DNA of 37,587 bases, from contig JAITGD010000078.1 of the NCBI GenBank assembly GCA_031280885.1, positions 1-37,587 of the forward strand, in the 5' to 3' direction. Each line of letters starts with the position of its first letter. Position 1 is the first letter of the stretch. Below the pieces are notes generated by a model, which saw only the letters and a list, made by a program, of their open reading frames with translations, had not been told where the DNA came from and did no database searches. Below, piece by piece: positions 18,501-28,695 of this stretch. The position numbers and the translations under genes were made by a program. This DNA comes from Prevotellaceae bacterium. GTDB lineage: Bacteria > Bacteroidota > Bacteroidia > Bacteroidales > UBA932.

Positions 18501-19719
18501 AATCCAAAACCATTTTTCTGACTTTATCCAGTCCTTCTATCAGGGCGTCTATTTCGCTGTATGTATTGTAAAACACCCACGAAGCCCGCACAAGCCCGTT
18601 GATTCCGTAGTGTCGCATGACGGGTTCGGCGCAGAGTTGGCCTACACGTACGGCTATGCCCATTTTATCTAAAATTTCACCGGCGTCGGCCGGATGAACC
18701 CCGTCGAGCAGAAAGGAAGCTATACCTGTTTTATCTTTTGCCGTGCCGAAGATACGAATCCCCGGCACTTTCGATAATGCTGTGAAAGCGTAATCGTTAA
18801 GTTCCATTTCGCGGGCATGGATTTTGTCTCGACCCAATTTGTCCAAATAATCCAAAGCCTCGCCCAGAGCTGTTGCGCCGACGTAATTTGCAGTGCCGGC
18901 CTCGAATTTCAAGGGCAGTTCGGCGAAACGTGTTTCGGCAAAACTTACGGAGCTAACCATATCGCCGCCGTATTGCCAAGGTGGAAGTTCCTCGAGCAGA
19001 CGTTCTTTTCCATATAAAACTCCGATTCCTGTGGGACCATAGATTTTATGTCCCGAAAAAGCATAAAAATCGAAATCGGAGGCAACAAGGTCTATATCGG
19101 CATGTTGCACGCCTTGAGCGCCGTCCACAAAAACGGGAACGCCGTGTCTGTGAGCTATTTTCACAATCGTATCGAGAGGATTCACCGTACCTAAGACATT
19201 GGAAACCTGAGCTACGGCAAGAAGTTTGGTTCGCTCGTTCAGCAGTTCGTCGAGCAGGTCGATTCTCAAACATCCCTCCTCGTCGAAAGGCAGCATCCTG
19301 ATTTTGGCGCCCTTGCGGAAGCAGATTTGCTGCCATGGAACTAAGTTGGAATGATGTTCCGATTCGCTCACCAAAATTTCGTCGCCCGGCTTCAAGTACT
19401 TTTCGCTGAACGAGTAAGCCACCAAATTTACCGAAGCCGTCGTTCCTGAAGTAAAAATTATTTCCGAAGCGCTTTTCGCTTTTACGAAACTGCGAACTCT
19501 TTCACGTGCCGATTCGTACATCTCTGTACACAAGTTGCTCAATTTGTGCACGCCTCGATGTATGTTCGAGTTACATTTTTCGTAGATTTCTCTTTCCTTG
19601 TCGATTACAGCCAAAGGTTTTTGAGTTGTGGCGGCGTTATCGAGATACGCCAGCTTGCGTCCGTAAACCCGTTCGCCGAGTACAGGAAAGTCCTGTCTTA
19701 TTTTTTCGAGATCAAACAT
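18499..19719 (-). CDS. sufS: Cysteine desulfurase, SufS family
   Basis: LAYLDNAATTQKP, NIHRGVHKLS, FDFYAFSGHKIYGPTGIGVLYGK, RVGQLCAEPVMRHYGI. Confidence 0.95.
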   Translation of the reverse strand: MFDLEKIRQDFPVLGERVYGRKLAYLDNAATTQKPLAVIDKEREIYEKCNSNIHRGVHKLSNLCTEMYESARERVRSFVKAKSASEIIFTSGTTASVNLVAYSFSEKYLKPGDEILVSESEHHSNLVPWQQICFRKGAKIRMLPFDEEGCLRIDLLDELLNERTKLLAVAQVSNVLGTVNPLDTIVKIAHRHGVPVFVDGAQGVQHADIDLVASDFDFYAFSGHKIYGPTGIGVLYGKERLLEELPPWQYGGDMVSSVSFAETRFAELPLKFEAGTANYVGATALGEALDYLDKLGRDKIHAREMELNDYAFTALSKVPGIRIFGTAKDKTGIASFLLDGVHPADAGEILDKMGIAVRVGQLCAEPVMRHYGINGLVRASWVFYNTYSEIDALIEGLDKVRKMVLD

Positions 19720-19726
19720 CTTATTG

Positions 19727-21217
19727 TCATGTTTTTATTCCCAATCGGGCATAAGTTTCCTTTAAACTTCTTTCGTTATCGGATATTATCAGAAGTACAT
19801 CGTTGGCTTCCAGCTCGGTCGAACCCGTCGGAACGAAATAATGCTCGCCCCGCTTGACCATAACCACCAGCGTCCTTTCTGGCATGGGCATATCCATGAT
19901 TCTGTTTCCGCGCGCCAGATGTTGAGGAAATATCGTTATCTCGGACATAGAGGATTTTATGTCCTCCGGAAGTTCGAGTTCAAACGACGATAGTTTGTGT
20001 TTTCGTTTATTTTCGCCGGCCAAACCCAAAAATCTCGCCATAGCCGATACGCTTGTGCCTTGTACTAACAAGGAGACTAAGGTAACGAAAAACACTATAT
20101 TGAAAATAGTCTGTGCATGAGGTAGTCCCGATGTCAGCGGATATGTGGCGAAAATTATCGGAACTGCGCCGCGAAGCCCGACCCACGAGACGTAGTGCTT
20201 GGCTTTGATGCTCATACGTCGAAATGGAATCAAACAGAGCCAGACGGCAACCGGTCGCGATACGAAAATCATGAAAACACTCACTGCCAGGCCGATTCCG
20301 GCTACCGGCAATAATTCCTTCGGATTTACCAACAAGCCGAGCGCCAGGAACATAACTATCTGAAACAGCCAGGCCATCCCGTCCATGAAACTTTTCGACG
20401 GACGTTTGTGAACGAACTTGGAATTGCCCACCACCAAGCCACTGACGTAAACGGCTAAGTATCCGTTACCTTTCAGGTCGTTGGTTATAGAAAATATTAT
20501 AAACATCGTAGTCAGAAGCAGTACCGGATACAGAGCTGCGTTGTCCAGATTGATTTTATTGATGATACGCACGACTAAACGTCCGAAGAAATATCCGAGT
20601 ACCGCACCCAGAGTCAATTGCATCAAGAAGTTTCCGATGATTACGAAGATATTGCCTCCACCGGTTTTTATTATCTGGATAAGCATGATTGTCAGTAGAT
20701 AAGCCATCGGGTCGTTACTACCGCTTTCGAGTTCGAGCAATGGACGCAGCCGTTCCTTGAGCGCCAATCCTTTAGACCCCAATATGGCGAATACCGAGGC
20801 CGAATCGGTGGACGACATCACCGAAGCCAGCAACATAGCCTCGAAAAGCGAAAAGGTAATGGTGATAAAGAAATGATTTGTAAGCCAATATATAAACAAT
20901 CCCGTTACGAGAGCCATGAGAAAAACTCCCGCCGTGGCCAGAGAAATTCCTTGCCAAATCACCGGCCTGATTTCGGTGTATTTAGTATCCATCCCGCCGG
21001 AAAACAGTATGATATTCAATGCCAACACGCCGATAAACTGAGCTGCTTCGGGACTTGAAAATTCGAGACCGAAACCGTCGTGGCCGAATAACATGCCCAC
21101 TCCCAGAAATAAAACCAGAACGGGAACGCCAAATTTATACCCCGTTTTGCCTGCGAAAATGCTTACGAAAAGCAAGAGGGAGCCTACAAGAATTATATTA
21201 TCGACGGATAAAGACAT
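19727..21217 (-). CDS. Potassium/proton antiporter, CPA1/NhaP2-like with RCK_C-type tail
   Basis: Multi-TM; SSTDSASVFAILGSKGL, LESGSNDPMAYLLT, WVGLRGAVPIIFATYPL; C-terminal TrkA_C-like domain. Confidence 0.9.
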   Translation of the reverse strand: MSLSVDNIILVGSLLLFVSIFAGKTGYKFGVPVLVLFLGVGMLFGHDGFGLEFSSPEAAQFIGVLALNIILFSGGMDTKYTEIRPVIWQGISLATAGVFLMALVTGLFIYWLTNHFFITITFSLFEAMLLASVMSSTDSASVFAILGSKGLALKERLRPLLELESGSNDPMAYLLTIMLIQIIKTGGGNIFVIIGNFLMQLTLGAVLGYFFGRLVVRIINKINLDNAALYPVLLLTTMFIIFSITNDLKGNGYLAVYVSGLVVGNSKFVHKRPSKSFMDGMAWLFQIVMFLALGLLVNPKELLPVAGIGLAVSVFMIFVSRPVAVWLCLIPFRRMSIKAKHYVSWVGLRGAVPIIFATYPLTSGLPHAQTIFNIVFFVTLVSLLVQGTSVSAMARFLGLAGENKRKHKLSSFELELPEDIKSSMSEITIFPQHLARGNRIMDMPMPERTLVVMVKRGEHYFVPTGSTELEANDVLLIISDNERSLKETYARLGIKT

Positions 21218-21471
21218 TTATTCTATTTACGTTTTACATATTATAATGAACCTGCGAAATATTCACCGCAAAGTTAATAATTTTTGATTTCAAAGCCAGG
21301 TTTGCAAAACCTTGGCAAAAATAAAACGTAAGGGACATGAATAATGTTAATAGCATACGAAAAATGCCGATTGGCATACAGGTTTTTGAAAAAATGCTGA
21401 AATTTTAAATGACTTTGAAGCATTGCCGGCAAAGATTTGTTTTTTATGCCTGAAAATAAACATATTAGCCT

Positions 21472-22041
21472 TCAATCGCTTTTCATTGCTTTGTTATAGC
21501 AGCGGCGACACAAAGCTTCGTAACTGTCTTTTTCTCCAAGCAGTACTAAACTATCGCTATTCACCAAACGATGAGTAAATTGCGCCCAGTTACCACAACG
21601 CATACAGATGGCGTGCACTTTGGTAATATGTTCAGCTATCGAAAGTAAGCCCGGCATTGGGCCGAAAGGCTGTCCGAGATAATCCATATCCAAACCGGCA
21701 ACGATGACACGTATCCCCGAATCGGCCATGCGACGACAAACATCAATCAATCCCTGATCAAAAAACTGAGCCTCATCTATGCCAACTACTTCTACATTAG
21801 CCGAAAGCAGTAATATATTTCCTGACGAATTTACAGGAGTAGAAAGAATACTGTTGGAATCGTGCGAAACTACCTCATTTTCAGAATATCGCACATCAAA
21901 TTGAGGTTTGAAAATTTCGGTCTTTTTGTTAGCGTATTTGGCTCGACGCAAACGCCGGATCAATTCTTCGGTTTTGCCCGAAAACATTGAACCGGTAATT
22001 ACCTCTATCAGACCTCTTTTATCGGTGTTTTCCAAAAACAT
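21472..22041 (-). CDS. tdk: Thymidine kinase
   Basis: [46 protein letters not shown], Cys pairs. Confidence 0.96.
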   Translation of the reverse strand: MFLENTDKRGLIEVITGSMFSGKTEELIRRLRRAKYANKKTEIFKPQFDVRYSENEVVSHDSNSILSTPVNSSGNILLLSANVEVVGIDEAQFFDQGLIDVCRRMADSGIRVIVAGLDMDYLGQPFGPMPGLLSIAEHITKVHAICMRCGNWAQFTHRLVNSDSLVLLGEKDSYEALCRRCYNKAMKSD

Positions 22042-23574
22042 TTACTTATCTCCAATCATGATTTTTTCGACAGCCGCGTCGATGCGTTTCAGCGTTTCCT
22101 CCTGGCCTATGGTCGCCGTTATTTCAAACATGCTCGGCCCCATGCTCGCGCCAACTATGCACAGACGAAAAGCGTTCATCACCCGTCCAATTTTAAATTG
22201 ACTTACATTAATCCATTCATGTACAGCCTGCTCACTCAGCTCGGCAGTGAAGGGTGAAACCTCTTGCAGAATCTCGGCCAAAGCCTTCATTTGTTCGCCG
22301 GTATTTTCGTCAACAAACTTTTTCACAGCCTTTTCGTCGTAGCTTTCCGGAGCGACGAAAAAATACGACGACAGCGACCAAAAATCCGAAACAAATGTCG
22401 CACGCTCCTTTATCAGTCCGCAAACCTTCGCAACATACTCTGCCGATGCGCTTATTCCCCGCTCGACAAGTTCAGGCATAAAAAGCTGAGCAAGCTCCTC
22501 ATTGTTACGTATTTTCATATACTGTTGATTGAACCATTTTGCTTTATCGGGATTAAATCGCGCTCCCGACTTCACCACTCTGTCCAAATCGAACAATTGC
22601 GTCAGCTCGTCCTTTGTAAAGATTTCCTGGTCGATACCCGGATTCCATCCCAACAGCGCAAGAATATTTACAAAAGCCTCCGGAAAATATCCATCCTCGC
22701 GATAAGCTCTCGTAAGCTCGCCTTCAGCCGAAGTCCATTTCAGCGGAAAGACGGGAAATCCAAGTCTATCGCCGTCGCGTTTGCTCAGTTTACCTTTGCC
22801 GTCGGGTCTGAGAAGCAGCGATAAATGAGCGAATTGTGGACGTTCAGCTTCCCATCCGAAAGCCCGATACAGCAAAACGTGCAAGGGCAGCGAAGGCAAC
22901 CATTCCTCGCCGCGTATAACATGAGTGATTTCCATCAAACGGTCGTCCACAATATTTGCCAGATGATAGGTTGGCAATTCGTCGATTTTTTTCCACAACA
23001 CTTTGTCGTCCAGCACAGAAGTATTCACCGACACTTCACCGCGCACCATATCGTTGATTGTAACCGTTTCGTTTGCGGGAATCATAAATCGCACCACCCA
23101 GTCATTTGTTTCTTTTTTAAGACGTTCGCTTTCTTCCGGCGCAAGCGCAAGCGAAGTCCGCAGTTTATATCTTAGTTCATGATTATAGATAAACGTCTTA
23201 CCTTCAGCCTCATATTGTTTACGTAGTGCGTCGAGTTCTTCGGGTTTATCAAAAGCGTAATACGCAAAACCATCGTTCACCAATTGTTCGGCGAACTTGA
23301 AATATATCTCTTTACGTTCCGACTGACGATACGGTGCGTGCGGGCCGCCAAGTCCCGGTCCTTCGTCGAAATCGATTCCGCACCATTTCAAGGATTCAAT
23401 GATATAATCCTCAGCGCCAGGCACAAAACGCGCCGAATCGGTATCTTCGATACGCAGAATGAAATCGCCTCCGTATTTTCGTGCAAACAGCCAGTTAAAC
23501 AGGGCGGTGCGAACGCCGCCGATATGCAAAGGTCCGGTAGGACTTGGAGCAAAACGTACTCTAATTTTATTCAT
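22042..23574 (-). CDS. gltX: Glutamyl-tRNA synthetase
   Basis: RVRFAPSPTGPLHIGGVRTALFNWLFAR, KLSKRDGDRLGFPV. Confidence 0.97.
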   Translation of the reverse strand: MNKIRVRFAPSPTGPLHIGGVRTALFNWLFARKYGGDFILRIEDTDSARFVPGAEDYIIESLKWCGIDFDEGPGLGGPHAPYRQSERKEIYFKFAEQLVNDGFAYYAFDKPEELDALRKQYEAEGKTFIYNHELRYKLRTSLALAPEESERLKKETNDWVVRFMIPANETVTINDMVRGEVSVNTSVLDDKVLWKKIDELPTYHLANIVDDRLMEITHVIRGEEWLPSLPLHVLLYRAFGWEAERPQFAHLSLLLRPDGKGKLSKRDGDRLGFPVFPLKWTSAEGELTRAYREDGYFPEAFVNILALLGWNPGIDQEIFTKDELTQLFDLDRVVKSGARFNPDKAKWFNQQYMKIRNNEELAQLFMPELVERGISASAEYVAKVCGLIKERATFVSDFWSLSSYFFVAPESYDEKAVKKFVDENTGEQMKALAEILQEVSPFTAELSEQAVHEWINVSQFKIGRVMNAFRLCIVGASMGPSMFEITATIGQEETLKRIDAAVEKIMIGDK

Positions 23575-23842
23575 CTTTATATTTATGGTTTCTGAACATA
23601 TTTTCCATGATATTAATCAATCTTTCAAAATGTTAACATTAAATTTGACGGCGTAAAGTTATAAATTTTTGACAAAAGTGAGATCTTTGTTGGTTCCGAC
23701 ACTCGAAACTAAGATTCGGAAGCCGTCAATATATAAATTTAAAAAAGTTATCAACAGGTTTTTTATCTGTTTTTCAGCTATATTAACCTTTTCTGTTGAT
23801 AACTTTTCGCCATCAGACTTTCGATTTGTAAGCAAGGTTTGT

Positions 23843-23871
23843 TTGGGTATCAAAAAAACACTTTACCTTTG
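23843..23871 (+). promoter_or_regulatory. Bacteroidetes promoter TTG-N18-TACCTTTG upstream of the short ORF with the (AG)n tract
   Basis: TTG 23843-23845, TACCTTTG 23864-23871. Confidence 0.6.
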
Positions 23872-23903
23872 CCACGATTTTTAAACTTACAACGAAAGTA
23901 TAT

Positions 23904-24176
<273 letters not shown>

Positions 24177-24259
24177 AACCGATTCTTGCCGTGCCAATTT
24201 TGCTTTGCCTTAATTATAAATTAACAACTTTTTTTTATTTCTAATTAAATTATTTAGCC

Positions 24260-25579
24260 ATGAGAGTAAAAATCTTAAAAATTTCAAATTTATTTCTTGC
24301 TGTGGCGGCGATAACGGTAGTTTTAGCCTATTCGTGCAAGAACGAGGACGACAAATCCTCGAACAAGCCATACGACCCTTCCAGACCGGTGGTGCTGGAC
24401 TCGTTTTATCCCGATTCCGGTGGTATGGCGACTAAGATAATTATGACCGGAAGTAACTTTGGTAATGATGCTTCGGCAATCAAAGTTTATTTCAATCAGA
24501 AACGAGCTGCAATAGTTTCGAGCAATGGAACTCAGCTCTTTGTGATAACTCCGAAACAGCCCGGCGACACTTGCACGATTTCGGTAGTCGTAGGCAACGA
24601 TTCGGTGATCAGCGATCACAAGTTCAGATACCGCACTTCGGTAACGGTTACAACGGTAGTCGGTCAAAAGGGAACAGGCGAGTTCAAAGCCGGAACTTTG
24701 GCCGAAGCAACTTTCGATAAACCAAGGTTTTTGTGCGTGGATGCAGAAGATAATCTTTTCCTCGCGCACTGGGATAATCCCAAGAACATTGTCATTATCA
24801 ATCAAAGGAAAAATTATGTAGCTGAACTTGTTAATGCGGGCGACAGAGCAAATGTGCCGGCTCCCGATGCTTCCGGAAAAGTAATACTTGTGCCTCTGGA
24901 TGGAGGTTACAATTACTATGGTTTCGACCCTGATGCTCAATGGGCTGCAAAAAGATTAACTATGCTGCGTCCAACGACGGAAGAAGTAACGGCCGGAAAA
25001 CTTGATTATACTATCAATTGGAAACATGGTTTTGCAACTAACGAAATCGACGGACTGATTTATACCCGTGCTTATGATGGTCAGCTCATCCGTTTCAATC
25101 CGATAACCAGAGCGGGAGAACGTGTTACTTCGGATATTTTGATGCCCGATACCGACTCGTATCTGCTCTTTCATCCCGACGATAAAAATATTTTGTACTT
25201 AACGTATCCTGCAAAGCATGTGGTATATACATACAATCTGGATACGGGCGAACATTTGAGATATGCCGGTTCGCTGAATGTGTCCGGATGGAGAGACGGA
25301 GACAGGCTCGATGCCGAATTAAATTCGCCTCGACAGATAGTTTTCGACGAAGAGCGGGCAATAGTCATTGCCGACGAAGGTAATCACTGCATACGGAAAA
25401 TCACTCCCGACGGAATTGTTACAACCGTCATAGGCATGGGCGGAAAATCGGGCTATCAGGATGGAAATCCCGACGATGCTTTGTTCAATCGCCCCACAGG
25501 AATAGCTATAGATTCTGATTACAATATCTATATAGCTGATTCTGAAAATAATTGTATCCGAAAACTTGCGATAGAATAA
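24260..25579 (+). CDS. IPT/TIG domain + NHL-repeat lipoprotein
   Basis: Lipobox-like LAYSCKN; TIG-like VVLDSFYPDSGGMATKIIMTGSNFGND; NHL-like FNRPTGIAIDSDYNIYIADSENNCIRKL. Confidence 0.88.
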   Translation: MRVKILKISNLFLAVAAITVVLAYSCKNEDDKSSNKPYDPSRPVVLDSFYPDSGGMATKIIMTGSNFGNDASAIKVYFNQKRAAIVSSNGTQLFVITPKQPGDTCTISVVVGNDSVISDHKFRYRTSVTVTTVVGQKGTGEFKAGTLAEATFDKPRFLCVDAEDNLFLAHWDNPKNIVIINQRKNYVAELVNAGDRANVPAPDASGKVILVPLDGGYNYYGFDPDAQWAAKRLTMLRPTTEEVTAGKLDYTINWKHGFATNEIDGLIYTRAYDGQLIRFNPITRAGERVTSDILMPDTDSYLLFHPDDKNILYLTYPAKHVVYTYNLDTGEHLRYAGSLNVSGWRDGDRLDAELNSPRQIVFDEERAIVIADEGNHCIRKITPDGIVTTVIGMGGKSGYQDGNPDDALFNRPTGIAIDSDYNIYIADSENNCIRKLAIE

Positions 25580-25596
25580 TCTAAATATTGAAAATA

Positions 25597-28500
25597 ATGA
25601 AAAACATTTTAGTAAGTTTATCCTTGTGTTTGCTTTCATTTGCAGCACAGGCGCAAAGCTATAACATGAGCGGTACGGTGTACGACAACACCGGCGAAAC
25701 TCTGCCCGGAGTTACGGTTATGATAAAAGGCTCGAGTGTGGCTACTATGACCAACACCGAAGGTAAATTCCAAATCAAAGCCTCGAAAGGCGACATTATC
25801 CTTTTTTCGATGATAGCTTTCAAAGACGTTGAATATAAGGTTGAACAGGAAGAACGTGGACTCGAAATCAGATTTTCGAGCGTAACTGAACTCGACGAAG
25901 TTGTGGTAACAGGCTTGTCCACGCAACGAAAAATCAGCGTTGTGGGCGCCATCACTTCCGTCAAAGTATCAGAAATACAAACTCCTGCTACTTCGCTGAC
26001 AAATATGATGGGCGGACGTATGCCGGGGGTAATTTCTATGATGTCGAGCGGCGAACCGGGGAAAAATATTTCCGAATTTTGGATTCGCGGTATCGGTACT
26101 TTCGGCGCTAACGCTTCGGCTTTGGTGCTGATTGACGGTCTGGAAGGCGACATCAATTCGGTGGATCCGGCCGACATCGAAAGTTTTTCTATTCTGAAAG
26201 ACGCATCGGCTACGGCGGTCTATGGTGTTCGCGGAGCTAATGGAGTGGTTATCATCACAACAAAACGCGGAAAAAGCGAAAAATTGAAAATTACTGCCCG
26301 CGCTAACTGGACTCTGTCGAATCTAAATAGAATGCCCGAATATCTTGAGGCTTACGACTATGCAATGCTTGCTAACGAAGCCAGAGTGGTGCGCGGCGAT
26401 GAACCTCTGTACAACGCTCTCGAAATGGATCTTATTAAATATGGGCTTGACCCCGATTTGTATCCAAATGTAAATTGGCAAGATGAAATCATGAAACGTA
26501 ATGGATTTCAGCAGACTTACTATCTCAGCGGACAGGGAGGTGGCGAATTTGCCCGTTACTTCATCAGTCTTGGACTTTCAAACGAAGCGGCTGCATACAA
26601 AACCGATCCGAAAAGTCCTTACGGTAAAGGTATTGGATACAACACCTATAACTTCCGTACGAATTTGGACATCAATCTGGCGAAAAACACCAGCGTTTAT
26701 TTTGGCGTCGATGGTTATCTGACCTTAAAAAAACAGCCGGGCTTTGCCAATACCGACGTCCTGTGGTACGCACAGTCGCGTTTGACTCCGCTCACCATTC
26801 CGACGAAATATTCGACGGGACAGCTTCCGGCATACGGCCCGAACGATAGCTATTCGCCTTATGTAATGCTGAATCATACAGGCACTTCGACAAATCAAAC
26901 TTTTACCGGAAATATGACCTTAGCTTTGATTCAGGATTTTTCGGCAGTAGTCAAAGGATTGAAAGCAAAAATACAGGGAGCATATAATACAAAATCGTAT
27001 TTCGATGAAATGCGCAGCGTTATGCCCGAAATGTATGCTGCAACCGGACGAAACGTGAATGGAGCTTTGCAGCTGGCAAAAAGAGTGGAAGCAGTATCGG
27101 CGCAATACTCGGCAAGTCAGCGTCAATACAGAAAATATCACCTCGAAGCAAATATCAATTACGAAAGAAAATTCGGCGACGCTCACAATGTTTCTGCTCT
27201 GGTTTACTACTACATGAGCGACAGCAAAGATACTTACGATACGTATAATTCCGGCATCAATGCAAGTATGGCCGCCATCCCGAAAAGGTATCAGGGTTTG
27301 TCGAGTCGTATAGGCTACGGATTTCGTGATACTTATATGATTGACGTCAATTTCGGTTACACCGGCTCCGAAAATTTTCAGCCCGGACGGCAATTCGGTT
27401 TCTTCCCTTCGGTGGCCGGAGGATGGGTGATTACAAACTACGAATTTGTGAAAAAGACTGTCCCATGGCTGACTTTCCTGAAAATAAGAGCTTCGCACGG
27501 TTCGGTGGGTAACGACCGTATGTTCGGTTGGCGTTTCCCCTATCTTACCCTGGTAAACGAATCAGCTTCAACCGGATGGTCGGGAAGTTACTATGGCAAT
27601 ACCGGCATAAGCGAATCCTCCATCGGAGCCGATAATCTGATGTGGGAAAGCTCGTTGAAATCAGACCTCGGTATCGAGGGACGATTATTTAAGGATAAAT
27701 TCTCGTTCGTAGTGGACTTTTTTAACGATCAACGTGATGGAATTTTCCAGCGTCGCGCACAGATTCCCGGATACGCCGGACTGCTTGCAATGCCCTACGG
27801 AAACGTCGGAAAAATGAGAAGCTACGGTTCTGAGGGAAATTTCTCGTTTACGCACTCTATCACCGAGCATCTTAGCTTTTCTATACGTGGGAATTACACC
27901 TTCTCCACAAACGAAATCCAAAATTGGGAGCAGACCATCCCGAAATATGAATATCAAAAGTATAACGGATATATTAACAGTGTAACCAGAGGTTACATTG
28001 CCGTTGGATTGTTCCGCGACGAACAGGACGTGGTAAGCAGTCCGGTACAAAGTTTCGGAATCCCCTGTTTGCCGGGCGACATCAAATACAAAGACGTGAA
28101 CGGCGACGGAGTAATAAATACCGACGATATGGTACCTCTGTCGCATCCCACCTATCCTTCTCTGATGTACGGTTTTGGAGGCGAAATCAAATACAAAAAC
28201 TTCACCTTCGGAATACTATTCAAAGGAACAGGCAAAACCGATTTCTATCATGTAGGACAAGGCGGTAACGGCATGGGCTATGTACCTTTTCATGGAATGC
28301 AGGTCGGCAATGTGCTTACCATAGTTAATGACCCTGCTAATCGCTGGATACCGGCCTCGTACTCAGGAAATCCAGCAACGGAAAACCCTAACGCTCGTTT
28401 CCCGCGTTTGACTTATGGACATAACGCAAACAACTCGCAGCTTTCTACTTGGTGGAAAGGCGATAGCCGTTATCTCCGCCTGCAGGAAATTACCCTGAAC

Positions 28501-28683
28501 TACAATCTTAAAAACGATTTCGTAAAAAGAATCGGCTTAACTTCTGTCGATTTTCAATTTGTTGGCTCAAACCTTTATGTTTGGGACAAAGTGAAACTCT
28601 GGGATCCGGAACAAGCGAATCGCAACGGCGAAGCATATCCAATTCCAGCTCGTTATACCTTCCAAGTGTATCTTAACTTTTAA
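25597..28683 (+). CDS. SusC/RagA-family TonB-linked outer membrane protein
   Basis: MSGTVYDNTGETLPGVTVMIKGSS; DPADIESFSILKDASATAVYGVRGANGVVIITTKRGK; barrel end VYLNF. Confidence 0.95.
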   Translation: MKNILVSLSLCLLSFAAQAQSYNMSGTVYDNTGETLPGVTVMIKGSSVATMTNTEGKFQIKASKGDIILFSMIAFKDVEYKVEQEERGLEIRFSSVTELDEVVVTGLSTQRKISVVGAITSVKVSEIQTPATSLTNMMGGRMPGVISMMSSGEPGKNISEFWIRGIGTFGANASALVLIDGLEGDINSVDPADIESFSILKDASATAVYGVRGANGVVIITTKRGKSEKLKITARANWTLSNLNRMPEYLEAYDYAMLANEARVVRGDEPLYNALEMDLIKYGLDPDLYPNVNWQDEIMKRNGFQQTYYLSGQGGGEFARYFISLGLSNEAAAYKTDPKSPYGKGIGYNTYNFRTNLDINLAKNTSVYFGVDGYLTLKKQPGFANTDVLWYAQSRLTPLTIPTKYSTGQLPAYGPNDSYSPYVMLNHTGTSTNQTFTGNMTLALIQDFSAVVKGLKAKIQGAYNTKSYFDEMRSVMPEMYAATGRNVNGALQLAKRVEAVSAQYSASQRQYRKYHLEANINYERKFGDAHNVSALVYYYMSDSKDTYDTYNSGINASMAAIPKRYQGLSSRIGYGFRDTYMIDVNFGYTGSENFQPGRQFGFFPSVAGGWVITNYEFVKKTVPWLTFLKIRASHGSVGNDRMFGWRFPYLTLVNESASTGWSGSYYGNTGISESSIGADNLMWESSLKSDLGIEGRLFKDKFSFVVDFFNDQRDGIFQRRAQIPGYAGLLAMPYGNVGKMRSYGSEGNFSFTHSITEHLSFSIRGNYTFSTNEIQNWEQTIPKYEYQKYNGYINSVTRGYIAVGLFRDEQDVVSSPVQSFGIPCLPGDIKYKDVNGDGVINTDDMVPLSHPTYPSLMYGFGGEIKYKNFTFGILFKGTGKTDFYHVGQGGNGMGYVPFHGMQVGNVLTIVNDPANRWIPASYSGNPATENPNARFPRLTYGHNANNSQLSTWWKGDSRYLRLQEITLNYNLKNDFVKRIGLTSVDFQFVGSNLYVWDKVKLWDPEQANRNGEAYPIPARYTFQVYLNF

Positions 28684-28695
28684 AAAATAAATAAA